Shown here in pieces: positions 24,601 through 38,093 of a stretch of 64,000 bases of DNA. The DNA is taken from assembly GCA_013398015.1 (NCBI GenBank), contig VZRR01010248.1, forward strand, positions 124,001-188,000. The letters are read 5' to 3'. Positions within the stretch are counted from its first letter, which is position 1; each line of letters starts with the position of its first letter. Made by a program: the position numbers and the translations under genes. Below the pieces are notes generated by a model. That model had not been told where the DNA came from, ran no database searches, and worked only from the letters and a program-made list of their open reading frames with translations. The stretch comes from Oreocharis arfaki (Eukaryota; Chordata; Aves; Passeriformes; Paramythiidae).

Positions 24601-27600
24601 CCATGATGGTCATGAGGATTCAGAAAGAGAACATCTTGGAGTGAGATGGTCTCCCACTTGAAATACTCCATTGCCTGCTTCTGTTTAAACTATTTTGAAT
24701 TTCCCGCTGTTTCTGATGTTCATATTTTCTCTTCAATGTGGGCTCAAAGCAAAAGCAAACTATTTGCATTTGAGTAGTAGAATGTTAGAAATGGGAAAAT
24801 AGCAGGAATGGTTAAACTTCATCTCACACCCATCACTGCTCCCCATTTCATTGAATCTGTTTCCTTTCCATTACCATCAGCTCAAGGATGACAAAATTGC
24901 TTTTATTCTGTTTAGTTTTGTTATGCTTTCTTCTTAAGTCTTGCATCAAATAGACTGTGTTAGTGTCTATGGGCCCCCAAGAGAGAATTAAATGACGTGA
25001 CAAACAGTCTTGAAGGCAATTTTCTATTAAAATCCAGTTCTTGTTTTCTTTTGTAATTCTTCCTAGTTGAATTTAAAGGGTTTTCTCTCAAATAAATTCA
25101 GCCTGAGAGCAATTTTATAGAGCATACAATTATTGTACTTGGGTAAATGTATGCGTTTCTAGTCTGAAGTTCATCTAATACTCCATGGCTGAGAGAAACC
25201 AGAGAGCTCCTTCTTTCTTAAAAAAACTTAGTCTTTGAGATGGATTTAAAAATTTTTCAAGAAATATAGCTATCTTGTAAATTGATTACATTTCCTTCAC
25301 CTCTGAGCTGTTTTTCTTTAAGTATGAGCTCTGGTCAAGCAGTTCTCCGGGTTTGTTCCAGAGGGTCAGTTCCCTCTTTCAGTTCAGTCATAGGCACACA
25401 GCAGAAAACAAGTCCCAAATAATACTCTTCTGATGTAGTTTAGTGCACCTACTTTGCAAAAGAATTTTTCTGTTTATTTATTAATTTATCTTGGTTTTGA
25501 AAGGAGTCATTAAGTAGTAGAAGGAACTAGAAAATGAGAGTGATTTGTACGAAGACAAGATGGCATAATAGTTAACTCCTAGGGATAAAAGTGGAAAAAA
25601 AAAGTAATAGGGGAGGAATAAGCATATGCAAAATCACCTGTTACTAGGAGTAGAGGAAAATAAAAGCAGAAGATGGAACAACATGGAGAAAACAGGAAAT
25701 AAAAAAAAAAAAGGAGTAATTTGTGAAGTCCATGTTAAAAAAGAAAAAACATAAGTTGAAGAGCACAGTTTTGTTTCAGCTAACTGCACTGGAACACATT
25801 TAACAGCAGGCCTGGCAAAAAAGGCAGACAGATTATACTAAATCCTCCAAACTGAAATAAAATTATCAGTTAACAGTTGCACTTTGGGCTGGGAAACTTT
25901 TCCGTGAGAAGAAGTATGACGGAATTGCTGTGTTCTAATAGAGATGCTGGCATTATACTCTCATGTGGGATCATGTATTGCTATGAAAAAGCAGCTCTAA
26001 AGACCTTATTTTTTTTTTCCTTAAAACATTAGAAGGTCTGTGCCTGCTGGAGATGGTATTCAAAACGGAAATGCTTACAGATGCCGCCTCAGACCTGTTT
26101 TGCCAAAAGAAAGGTCTGAGTCTGGTTTGCTTTTTCATAAGTGCTCAGAAAAATTGAGAATTTTTTATTTTCTTACCTATCTCTCCTCTCTACTTCAAGC
26201 CTGTTCCTTCAGTTTCCAAGTTCTTGGGCTTGATTTGAGTAACAACCCTAGGAAAAAAAAAAAAAAAAACAAGCCTTTTTTTTTCCTGGATTCTATATTT
26301 AGTTCCTAATTGCTTGATATCTTAAACATATAAATATTTATGCTACTGTAAGATCTCAGTGTCCCTGAAGTGTTACAACTTCATTAATCAGTAAAATACT
26401 GAGGCAGGATCCTGCTTCTTGTGTGACTGTACCAAAGCTTTAAGGTACATTAGTGACTGTCCTCTTTACCTTCTAAAATCACCAATAATACCCTGATTGT
26501 GCAAATATTCAAGTAAGGAATTCAGTGCTGGAGAAAATAACAGTATAATACTGGCAGCCCCAAGTGAACAGCTACAGAAATCAAGAGGTGCAGACAGCCT
26601 CAAAATCATGACACCAAAAATCGTTGTTATGGAAACTGAGTTTCCCAGGACACATCTGCAGATCTTAAAATATTTCATCTTAGCTCGTAGATAGAAGTTT
26701 GCAGCTGCTCTCTACTTATAGTATAAGAACTTACTAATAGCTTTTCAGCCGTCGGTAGGTCAGAAATTGTTTTCCTCTGAGGGTCCAGAAGTATTTTCCC
26801 AAAAATGTTCAGCTTTGCTACTTTCTTCAAGACATTGTTGCTGAATAGAAGCATCAGTTTTGAACAGAATTCTGACATGCAGCAAGGAAGTGCTGACTTG
26901 CTACTTCCATAATAAACCCTGATGTCTGTGACAATTTCTGTTAACACTGCAAGTCATCAGTTGTGACATGTTCCTAAAGCTCCGTAATTTTCATTTGCGT
27001 GAGATGGATACTATCCTCCATTAAACCATTTGGATTAATTCAGCTCTTAATTTGTCAACTAGATGCATTTTTATTCTCTCTCAAATGGAAAACCTAGGAA
27101 ATGAGAGACAGCAGCAGACCATATGCAATGATTTCTTTTCCTGGAAAGGATTTGACAGTCAATATTTGTTCCCTTTAATTTCAATGCCTCAATTCATCTG
27201 GGTTTTTTGGTTTGGTTTAGTTCAGGGTTTTTTTTTTTGTTGTTGTTGTTCCCTCTTCAGTGTATCACAATTCTTCTAGAAATAAAAACTGCATTCAAGG
27301 TTTTATTCGAGCCTATAATGGATGGTAATATCTGGTCTTGGAATACATGATTATTCATTAGTCTGCAAGCATTAGCTGATCTTTATGTGATGTGTTAGAG
27401 TAAAAACACACTAAATAGTATATGAGAAAAAAAGCCCTGAGGTGAAATCTTGGCTTCATTGAAAATCAATGGCAAAACTCCTATTTCCCATCTGTGGGAC
27501 AAAGACATTTTTGTCCATGTGAGAAGTGAAATAGAATTTAATTTCTCCACTTGTGAGAACTTGTATTATGTGATTATTTTATTTGGGTTTAATTCTCAGT

Positions 27601-30600
27601 TATTTCTTCAGGCAAAGCTCCAGTTGAAATCTCTTGTCTCTTGTTATCAGTGGGAATTTTTCCTAAGGAGAACATTTTGCCAGGGCTGTGCAATTTGTTC
27701 TTTTTAAATGTTTATCTTTTGTCCATTTTATTATTTATCTTATGGAAGAATAAATGAAATAGGCAACTTTTTGGAATCAAGTAAAGTGAAAAAGAAAAAT
27801 CGACCACAAAAGGGAAGCAATGATTAAATGGGGTTGATCAAGGTTAAATTTCTATTATGAATATGGATATAGGGCTGCCTGACTTGCCTTAAGGCTCTCT
27901 CACTTTTTTAGTATTTTTTTTGAGTCTGGTAAGATAGTATAGAAAAAGAGTTGAAGGGGTTGACCCTAGAGCTTGTGTGTTGCTCAGGACCCTGTGCTAT
28001 GGAACTTTGTGGAAGGCATCTAGTCTTGCTCTGAATATTTAACACGCAAAGAGCCTATTCCTTGCTACCTAGTGGAGATATGGAATTGCCTTTGTCACTA
28101 CTGTATCTTCTTTCTAGTACTATTTTGCTTTTACTTGCTAGAGGAAAAATCCACCCATAGGTTTCTTAATATATAAATACTTGTAGACCAAAAGAAAGGT
28201 GTAGTTTACATACAGATTGAGCTGAGGTTTGTAACTACAGATGGGTTTTAAAAATGCAAGTTACTCTTGTACAACTACTGTTAAATTCTGAGCACTCTAT
28301 TGATGTATTTTATATTATTTCCATCAGAAAAAGTTGCTGTATTTCAGTAATAGCCTCATTATGATTTGGATAATAAACCCCATTCATTGAGGATTCATCC
28401 ATTTTAAGGCCTCTGATAACTTTACATCGTCACAAAGAAAGGTACAGTTGTGTTATTGAAAAATTGCTTAGAAACTCAACGAAATATGCTTGCTAATGTC
28501 ATGTTGCAGGCTGGATAGTACTGAAAGCCACAGAGAAAAATTGCAATAGAATTTACCCCCATATTATTATTACATTGAAATGTGTTGTCTTTTTTCCTTC
28601 ATTTCAGAAAGGAGTTCATAACTGTGCTATTGGTTTAATAAATATAACAAAACTGCATATCTAACAAAATACTCAAAAGTTTCCAAGTCATTTAGCAATG
28701 TAGATCCTCTAAAAATGATATTTTTCTATGTCTTTTGTATTTTTGTCCTATGGTTCATCTCTTGGTCATATTTGCAGCCCAGGAGAGGAATAAATCATAT
28801 AGACTTTGAACTGCAAAAAAGTAAGGGTAGGAAGTTTTTATCTTTGGATTTCCTGGATGTTTCAGCCATTTAAAGGTCTCAATACTGTAGTTTTCAAAGA
28901 TTAATTTAAAGGTAAAGTCTAACTGTGTCACTTCTCCTCCCATGTAATGATAAAAAATACTGATATTAATTTTAAGAAAAAAATCCACCCCTTTTTTAAA
29001 AGCTTAAGACAGGCAAGATGCTGAAGAAAGGGAGGGTGGAGAGAAAAATTACTTTTAGTTCTATATTGCACAGTAGTTTCTTCCACTATTCATTTGATTC
29101 TGGTGTGGAGAGCTGCATCTGGAATGGTGCCATGTGTCCTGAGGGTTAGCTGCAGGTACTAAAAGAAATGGTAAAAGCTATTTCACTCTTCATCCACTGT
29201 TAGAAATAACAGGGGGGGAAAGCAGCCTGCAAAAGTGAAGGGAAGAGGAAAAGAAAAAGTTCCCCGTAGTCTCCATATAATTTTCAGCATAAAATTATAT
29301 AACTCTTCATTTTTTTTTTAGCTTTTGTTTTTATGAAAGAAATTTGAGAAGGCCCTTGAAAACAATCTTTGCCCGAAAAACACCCAAATATCCTATTATT
29401 TCTATAAGGTGAAGGCAGTTCAAAACAAAATTTATAAGTAAGATGCTACAATATTTCCGAATTACATGTTAGCAGAAAGATACAAACATTATAAATAAAA
29501 TTAAAATGTGGTATCCATACAGCTGTATAATACAACATACACAGCTAAAACCAGCCATTCTCATATGATAAATATGCAGGTTCTCAGCGCTAATCCATTT
29601 CCCATGGATGATCTTGGGTTATGTGGTGATTCTTTGTTGAGCTTTTTTCACTGCTGATGGTAAGACTCCAATATTTGTTGATGGTACCTCCAATACCAAT
29701 TCTAAAACCTGTCAGCTACAGCCATTTTAACTGCCCTTAAAATGAAATTTAAAAAATAGGATAATAAATATCATCTGGAGAGAGCTGTAGAAAACAAATT
29801 ATCTATGGATGCTGAGTTTCCATACATAATATGTCCTTTGTGTGAGTAAAAGACACATAGAAGGTTTTATTGGGTATGTTGAACAAAAGCCCAAATAAAT
29901 ACCTGTGGCAATAAATATAGGACAATATTATTGCATTTTATATAAGAAAAATATTTTTTCTGTTAATAAGATCAGTACTACTCTGAGATAGTTGTAAAAT
30001 TAGGAAATTTGCCTCTCACCACAAGTGCTTTTAATTTTAATACCGGAGGCACAGTACAGATTAAAAACTTTGGATTTTGGCTATTATACACCAACACATC
30101 CATGGAAAATATTTACAAACCTTTATTTTCAGTAGAATGGCTTAACTCCATGCCAAAAACAGCTAATGAAAGGAAAAGGGAATAGGACAAGCTGAATAAA
30201 TGATATGGCTGGTGTTTGGTTAAAAAACCACTGTGTATTTAGTGATTCAGTTTCAAGTCTTTAAAGTCAGATTTGCTTATAAGTTTAATATTATGTAAAT
30301 GACACAAAATACTTTAAGAAATTACAATTATTTACCTGTTTGAAAATTTTATTGTATTACTGAATTATTTCTGGTTTTTACAGAGTTTTTATACACCTAT
30401 TCTTCTGTCAATTTCATGGCAAAAACCTACATTTCATGTGAATGAAACCAAGCGTTTCCAGTTCCTATGAGTTTTCTATTTCCATTCTTTACTTGACATC
30501 AGATGGCTTCAAGAAATTATTCTTTTTTTTATTTTTTTTGTCCTATGGTAAAACACTAAAAAAGGAAAAGAAGACATTCTTCGTCTGATTCACTGCGAAA

Positions 30601-33552
30601 ATGAAGGGCAAATCATGACATGATGGAATCCAGGTGCAAGCCAGACTGTTTGCAGAGTGCGTGGCTGCTGTATGGGAAAGAAGGACAGTAAAGAAAACAG
30701 ATGTCCAGGTGTGTTTTCTAAGTCTTGTGAGGCAGGTGGAAGAAAACATCAGTCTCAAGTTAAATTAACATTGAAAATACAACAGTGTTTCAGTTCAGAA
30801 GGGCAACACTTCACTAGTTTTAGCAAGCCAGGCTGTGCCTTGAATCATTATATCTAAGAAACTTAAACAGGTTGAAGAAAAAGGCTAAGCACAAAGTCCA
30901 GAGGACCCCTTTTTTCCCGTGAAGTTTCCCAAGCATTTTGATCCCTTAAGTAGTTCACAGATGTCTGTTTCAGTATGGTACAAAAGTTTGCTGAAAATGC
31001 CTTTTAAAAAGCTGAATTTAATGAGGACTGAAGAGCATTTTGTAGACCAAGTGCTTGACCTTTGCTCGAATTTAGAGCTGTGTTAACTAAATTATTAAGC
31101 AATAGTTTATAATAAAAAACACTTTATCTAAAAGAATATTTTTTCATTTGTCCAGCTTGAAAAAGCCAGCTGATTTTTATTCTACTGGGAATGCTCAGGA
31201 CTTGATAAGAATTTTCATATCTCAGAGTCAGTCCAGTGGGAATAGTTTTGACATTTCTTTAGAAAAAGTCTAAACCCTGTTCCTCACCCTCACTCACTCA
31301 TAGGTGTCCAGTGAAACGCATAAGCCATTTCTGGTGCCTCAGATATTGTTCCCAGGATCAAAAGGCCACTTCTGGCTGTGAAATTCTGGAGATTGAAATG
31401 TTATTGTGTATTTCAGGACACAAGGTTATGCTTCACTAAAATTTCATCCTGGAAGTAAATATTCACAATCTGAAAAAAAACAAGTGTATATTGAGAAAAG
31501 TGACCTAGATTATTCTAAATCACTGCTATTAGTGTTTTTAATTCCTGCAAAAATGATTCCTCAGATGTTCCTGTTTTCACTTCCCTGTTTCAGCACGACA
31601 ATATTCATTTAATAAGCAGGTTGCGCTGCAAAGCTAAAGTGCATATAAACTTCCTGTTATATTTTTCTCTCACTTTTAAAATACATCTCTCACGTATTTT
31701 CAATGTCTTTACTCATTCAGCACAAGAGAGGACTCATTGATGAAACTGAGGGCAGAGATTGGCCTTGGGTATTGATTTCACAGAGGTGCCTCTGCTGCTC
31801 TTAGCATTTGCATTTGGGATCAAAATGATGCCATATCCTTTCACCAGGACATTTTTCACAGTTGTTTTTCTTCCTGTCAGTCAGTTCTCAACCCCTAATC
31901 ATCAGGGTGTTTAAGCAAGGAGTGTTATTAGTAATGTTGTGGAAGAACACTGCAATAAAACCTTTTAGAAATAAACTTTAAATAAAACAATCCTGTATCA
32001 TCAAGAAAGCATTTCTAAATGCATGTATAATTACCTTGCATGATCATGTTGCAAATATCTTGTGTCAAGCTACAAAATCTGAAAAATTCAGGGTAGCCCA
32101 AATTTGAGAATTTACATTAAAATTTGAGATTCTTAAACCCCAATGGTTCCTCTCCTGCACAGGCACCTTCACACTCCCCTGCTCACACGTTCATGCACAC
32201 TCACACATACATTTGCACAACTTTACGGTCAAAGAGCAAATGTTCTTGGGCAATGTACATTACCTGAAATGCAGGTGAGATAGTAGAGCCATTCACATTT
32301 TTATATTATTGAAGAATGGTAATAAACCCATTGATGTTCTTTATTTTGTGGCCTCGGATGTTGAGCGATTTTGTTAATGTTGCTGATTTTGCTTTTTTTT
32401 TATTTTTAATTTCTGAAGTTTGAGGTCTTCCTTGAGTTTTAAAAGCAGAGAATTCAAAATAGAATTCAGCCTCTGTCCTATAATCAGGGTATGACCCCAC
32501 TGTCATTAGTACCAGGTCTGTGTGACAGAGAATCTGCTACTACCAAAAGGCTGATTGGAATCAGACAAAGACATGTAAGTCCATTTTATTGATAAACCCT
32601 AATAATTCAAAGTGCACTTCAGAGTTCATGCTATATTTCCGGGTTTGTTGGGTTTCCTTGGTGTGTCTTCTAGTTCCACACTTCTTGCAGGAGACCAGGT
32701 AAGTGTTGGTGGGGTTTTTTGTTTTGTTTTAGAAGGATAACATCAAACTGCTACTGACATCTTCGAACTGTAAGATGGTTGTACTGGAAGGAAATACTCT
32801 GCCAGGTCTTTAAAGAAAGAGCCTTGGAGCCAGATCTGTGGTCAAACTGCAGTGTAACACTTCTGTGTCGATGAAACGAGATACAAATAAGGTAATTCCC
32901 AGTTTCAAATCCATACTTTTGATTTGTTACCACAAATAGGGTTTTGAATCTTATCAGAGGACATCATTTTGTCAGGTACTGAACAAACAATGAAAAAAGA
33001 AAAAAAAGGTGGTGTCTTTTAAGGTAGCCCATTATATGGTTTTCTTCATTCTAAAGAGATCACCTACCAATTATTTGTTTCCTGCTCCATGAAGTGACTC
33101 ATGGCTTTTAAACAACTTTTTCATTCACTCGACTGTTCTCTCTGTGAGCCTCCTAATCAGCAAGATCCTGACCACCTTTTGTTATCTTTTTCTATAGATG
33201 ATGCCCTTATTCCTCCTTTTCTTTGCTCTTGTGTCATCCCTCCTGGATGACAAAGCTCCAGTCTAGATCAAATTTTGAAGCAATTAATGTAACAAATAAT
33301 TTAAATACTTACTTAAATAGTTGAAATATGAAAGTAATTAAAAGAGAATACTTCTTTGCTGATAATCTCTTACCATATAAACCTACCCAGACAGTTTTGA
33401 TAAATCTATGTCATGGCACTAGTGTCAGATTGACATAGAAACATGACTGTCATTATTAGAAAAATCTCAATTTCTCTGAATTGAAAATAATAGGTGCTTT
33501 CATTGAACTGCAGCAAAAAATGAAAAATACATTCCTATTCTTTGTGCATCAG
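21654..33552. other. Unique AT-rich non-coding sequence, about 12 kb
   Basis: I see no recognisable gene or dated mobile element in this long stretch. Simple features are a 14-T run at 22053-22066, a 12-A run at 25701-25712, a 17-A run followed by 9 T at 26253-26284 (able to fold back), a T-run leading into TTG repeats at about 27228-27250, and a loose CA-rich patch at 32180-32220. Perfect donor-like CAGGTAAGT words occur, for example at 32696-32704, but none belongs to a convincing coding exon. Confidence 0.5.
26253..26284. repeat. A17 tract followed by T9
   Basis: Seventeen A residues, then CAAGCC, then nine T residues form a short fold-back of homopolymers. It may simply be slippage. It could also mark the 3' end of an old retroposed sequence, but none is visible upstream. 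Confidence 0.7.
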
Positions 33553-33642
33553 CAGAGATACCACATCGTTTGCCCACAGAAGGTGAGCACAATCTGGTTA
33601 TAAATGCCATAGTGGAACACCAAGCCTCTGGCAAATACACAG
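33553..33642 (+). other. Weak candidate internal exon (90 nt, phase 1-1)
   Basis: A pyrimidine-rich stretch leads to a tandem CAGCAG acceptor at 33550-33555, and ACAGGTAAGG supplies a donor at 33642/33643. One frame is open across the interval and reads EIPHRLPTEGEHNLV followed by INAIVEHQASGKYT. Two bases precede the first full codon and one follows the last, so inclusion would keep the frame. I do not recognise the peptide. An open 90-nt window with passable splice sites is expected by chance many times in 64 kb, so this is recorded only because all three signals agree. Confidence 0.12.
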
Positions 33643-33897
33643 GTAAGGCCAGGAGGATTAGAATTCAATGGCCAGAATATTAGGAATTCAGGTTTTCTAC
33701 ACAGTAATTGCAGTAATTTCTGAAGCTTGGATTTTCATTGCTTCAAAAATATGTAGGATTGCTCTTCTCTTTCTTTCTTTATTAAATCTTTGCTGTAACT
33801 CAAACACTTGTTAAGCACTCATTCAACTTGTGGCTGTATAGATACTCGAGCAGAATCATACAAAAGGCTTCCTTTCAGAAGGAAAGAGACAAGAACA

Positions 33898-34035
33898 AGA
33901 ACAAGGCTTTCAGCAGAAGAGATGGTATGTAATCAGTTTCCCAGACACAAATTAATGAAAATAGTCACATTGGAAACAAAGTTCCACGTCTTCATTGTTT
34001 TCAGGTCACAATAATGTACCTTTTCAGAAGATAGT
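33898..34035 (+). repeat. 138-bp direct repeat, copy 1
   Basis: This segment, starting AGAACAAGGCTTTCAGCA and ending in AGAAGATAGT, recurs at 35133-35269 in the same orientation. By eye there are about ten substitutions and one 1-bp gap, so identity is near 92%. Similarity stops abruptly at both ends. I do not recognise it as a named repeat family, and it contains no homopolymer or microsatellite that would explain the match. Confidence 0.9.
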
Positions 34036-34752
34036 AGAGAAGGGTACCATTTCAGGCTATTCTAACTGTTACCGCAGTAAACTGAAAATATTATCAGGTA
34101 GAATAAAGGTCACAAAATAAAGGAGAAAGGATAACTTAATGTTTTAGATGTGAAATTGATAATAAAACTTCCCATTCATATAAAGGGAAGCAAATACAGA
34201 TGAAAAATTTAGAAAAGAACCATAGAAAACAAGACTTAATATACATTCAAAGGCTTTCTCCCATGTCAGGCACATGGGCTGTCTGAATCTTCATGGCTTC
34301 AGCTGGATTAATGGAGTGGTGCTTGCTTACCCCAAACAAAAGCTGTGTTCCAAGAAGCCGAGTGAATATAATTATTCCTTGAAGAATTAAGCATTTTACG
34401 AAGCCGTGGAAACTTCTGACTTAATGCCATAAGGCAGAGGAGCCCATGCTTGGTATGACAGGTCTCAGAAGGGGAGGCACAGGATGCAGCACAGAGGGGT
34501 ACCAGGCATGGGGTTGTTGGGAGCCAGGGCTGGCATGGGAGACACACGGCTGCAGATGGCCATCCAATAAGGAATGACCAGAGAAGCAAATACAGAGCTG
34601 GAGCCGGGAAAAGCTAGCTTCAGGGAACAAAGAGAACAAAAACAAACTGCTTGACATAAGTGAAAACACTCCATGTTGGATGGATTGAGTGTGATGTAAG
34701 ATCGGATGTTACAAGGAGCTGCAGATCACAGAAGATCATGGTAATACCAAGC

Positions 34753-34783
<31 letters not shown>

Positions 34784-35132
34784 AAAAAAGTTTTTTTCCT
34801 CACTCTGGGATGTGAGAGCATTAACTTCAACATCATACTCCTCCCAGGGGAAGACTCCAGATGCTGCCATCTCGCCATACCCTTCCACAGACTGAATCCA
34901 GTACTTTGGGACCCAGGGGGACAGTGCAAGTGTAAAGAACGGGCAGGTGTCAGGAAGTTTTTGTGCAGTACTTTAAAATATATTATTGTGGTATTTTATT
35001 TCTTATCTCTTTTTATGTATAATACTAAGTACACACAAAATGTGAAGTAATTCTGTGATTAGATTGTCAAGATAGCAATAATACTCAGAGCAAATCCTCA
35101 GCTTTTTGTTTCAGACGTCTCATTTTTTGTCT
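34036..35132. other. Sequence between the 138-bp repeats
   Basis: This 1.1-kb spacer is AT-rich at its ends and GC-richer at about 34410-34720, where short frames are open on the - strand in two registers. It carries the interrupted poly-A tract at 34753-34789. If the flanking 138-bp repeats were terminal repeats of an element, this would be the interior, but it shows no transposase, integrase or reverse-transcriptase peptide. Confidence 0.5.
34753..34797 (+). repeat. Interrupted poly-A tract (A18-G-A18) followed by T7
   Basis: Eighteen A, one G, eighteen A, one G and then seven T. A tract this long is usual for the 3' tail of a retroposed transcript or for slippage. No AATAAA signal or recognisable gene copy precedes it. 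Confidence 0.9.
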
Positions 35133-35269
35133 AGAACAAGGCTTTCAGCATAAGAGATGGTATGCTATCAGTTTCCCAGACCCAAATTAATGAAAATAGT
35201 CACACTGGAGACAAATTTCCACACTTCATTGTTTTCAGGTCACAATAATGTACCTTTTAAGAAGACAGT
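35133..35269 (+). repeat. 138-bp direct repeat, copy 2
   Basis: This is the partner of 33898-34035, offset by 1235 bp and one base shorter. Starts and ends coincide with copy 1 to within a base or two, which suggests a bounded unit rather than a random overlap. Confidence 0.9.
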
Positions 35270-38093
35270 TTTATCAAAAAAATGTATAGATTAATTAAAC
35301 ATAAGTTATGTGGTCCACTACAGAGGTGATTCCAGAAAATGGAAAATAATTCAAAAAATAATAAAAAGGATATCCATAGACTGTATTCTAGTAGGAAGAA
35401 TTGTATAAAATCATTAACAAACTTTAAAAAGTAAGAAAAATTTAGAGAAAAATAAATTAGATGGGAAAAAAAAGTATTTTCCACAATATTTTTCTCTAGA
35501 TTTCCTTGGTGTAGAGGTAAATGCAGATTAAGGAGAAGCATATGTAAGCTTATGCTTTTCTGAAAAAAAATATTATTCATTGCATTTTCATCATTTTAGC
35601 ATATTCAATAATCATCTTATTGGCCAACAAGGTTTTACTGAGGTTTTTTGTGGTTTTTTTTCCTTCAGAGAAATCTTTTCAGGCTACTCCTTGATGTTTA
35701 GAAAACAGATGGTATTTAATAAGTAGATTCTAATTGCAATCAAGAGTGAATGATGAGCAAATTTAAAATTAGATTAAGTTTGCAGAAGTACCCTGATATC
35801 TTGTTTTGCAAAAAATTATATTTCTTTTTAAAATCCTAACACTAATCAGTGATGATTGGATGTGTATGCTATTAAGGTTTACATTACTCTTGAATTCTCC
35901 TCAGCTGAAAACAGCATATTGAAGAACAATAATTGAGAAAGAAGGTTAATCTAGAAATTGTGACTCTCCTTTAGGTGCAGGTTTCATGTGGCTGTAAAAT
36001 TGCATATGGAATTTAAAGGGATTGTCCTGAATTACTGCCATGATAGTAGCAGTCGATCCAGGCTCATCTCTTCCCAGTCTAATAAGAGAGCGAAGAGAGA
36101 ATCTGAGTTAAAGTATGAAATCTAAAAAGGAGCTGCTGACAAAATTAGTAGGGATGATGTCCAAGCTAGTTGTGACACAGATTCAAATTTACTATTTGTA
36201 GGAAAACTTTGTAGGTCATACTATATTTTTTTTTGCCAGCTACAATGGGTTTCTCTGTTTCCACAAAATGCCACAAAAATGTCAATTGAACTAGAGAATC
36301 CTCTGCTGTGTTACCTAGGCTATCTTCTGACCAGAGCTGCTTCATTTCATTATTTTTAAATCATCTGTGATGGATGTTCATACCCAGTGCATAACCTCTG
36401 AATATTTATAGCAGTGACAATTCTGTGATTTCCTGCTAGAATCTAATTATTCTACTATCTATTTTGAAAGTTTATTGGCTGTTTCATTTTCTGCTAAATT
36501 GAATCCCATTTTTTCAGCTGCACTTTTTTTTGTTATTATTCTAAACTCCATTCAAAACAGCGCAGGAAAATTATATGTAACTGTAAAGAGCAGCAAAGGG
36601 AAAGAGAAAATTGAGCAAGTACTTCTTGTTTCTTATTCTATATAAAAGAGGGGTTGGAGGCCAAGAAAATTTTTAAGAAATTTAATAGAAATAAAGTGAG
36701 ATAGGAAATGGAGGCAAAGCATATTTGAAATCTTGGTGAACAGATAGACCACAGGTACACATTAAAAACACTGTTCAGATGAAATCTGAGTGAATGTGAA
36801 TGGAGAGGTTCAGACTGTTAAAATGTATATTTTGGTATCCCTTTTTGATGAAGCATCTTGCTATGTAAGTCCTAAAATCACTGTTAGAAAAGAATTCTCT
36901 TATCAAACAGAAGCATGTATTTGAATTGTATTTGAATATCTAAGAAATTATTCCAGTTTTAAAGAGTGGGATGCTGAGGTGAGTGGGAACACATATTAAT
37001 TAAGCTGCCTTGCATGGAAATTCATTGCTGCCAAAGTTCCTTGCTGGGGAATCTGGATCACCTCCTGTCCCCCTCCCCTCAAGGCTCTCAGAGTCTAAGT
37101 TTAGATTTAGGCTGTTTTACTCTACACCTGAGAAGGGGCAGTACTACCAAGGCTTCTGGTGAGCTGACCTGAGAAGCAATGCAAAGTGCCAAACCTCCAG
37201 GTACCAGCATCACTACTAGATGTCAAATGGTAAGTTTAGATGTTTAATTAAATTTTCATAAAGGAAATGGTGGAATTAAGTATATGAGCAGGTTAACTAA
37301 ATACAGCAGAAATTAGGAGGAATACCTCTGAGATAAACTTTGTCCTGCTGTGTATTCTGACTCCAGAGACAAGGAAGGAAGCTGCTTTATGAGTATTGGA
37401 GACATGAGAAATACTAGATAGTAATAAAATAGAAGTAATAATGAAATTGGGCTGTTCATCAGTATTTACTGTTGTTATGAAGAAAATAATTACTTCTGAA
37501 AATCCTCATGTCATAAACCATTTTTAAAGCCGATATTTGTATGGTGAAATTTTCATCCATATTTTTAAAACCCACATCTTAAAAAGAAATCTCATTAAGA
37601 AACATCTAAAAGACCCTAGCTACTTTAAAGTAAGGAGCTAGGGACTCAGACACCTGTTTTGAGAGTTAGAGGCTGCTTTATTTTGCCACTAAAGACACCG
37701 AAGTGACTTTGAAGGCAACTGGCACTGAGGCTGGAATGAAGACAGAGAAGTAAGTTTTTTCCCATATTACCCATTGGCCATTGCTTCTCTCTGATTTGAG
37801 GTCAGGTAGGGACTTTTCTGCAGTCAAAGTACCTGTCAAGAAGATCTACACTTCATGCAGCAGGAGGGAAGGGCTGGCCAGCATACTGATGTAAATCTAT
37901 TGTACAGCACCTTTCATGTGGTTGTGAAATAGAAATCCTCCTTTGTTCTGGTCATGACATTTTCCAAGTGTTTTGCAACACTTTTGGGAGGGACAGAATT
38001 TATGAGCTCCACTAACTTCCAGAATTGTTTGGGAATGTCTATACTAAAGGCAGGAGGGGGTTACTCTTCTTAAAAGACAAGACTATTCAGAGC
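35270..38093. other. Unique AT-rich non-coding sequence
   Basis: No gene was recognised. A stop-sparse stretch on the - strand (35257-35580) encodes a Leu/Phe/Ser-rich peptide, as A-rich sense DNA does on its complement. A GC-richer patch at 37040-37230 ends in an ATGGTAAGT donor-like word but has in-frame stops. Confidence 0.55.

Noticed and set aside
35257..35580. 107-codon - strand frame, Leu/Phe-rich, membrane-like
   Set aside because: It is the complement of an A-rich stretch; composition alone gives Leu, Phe and Ser codons.
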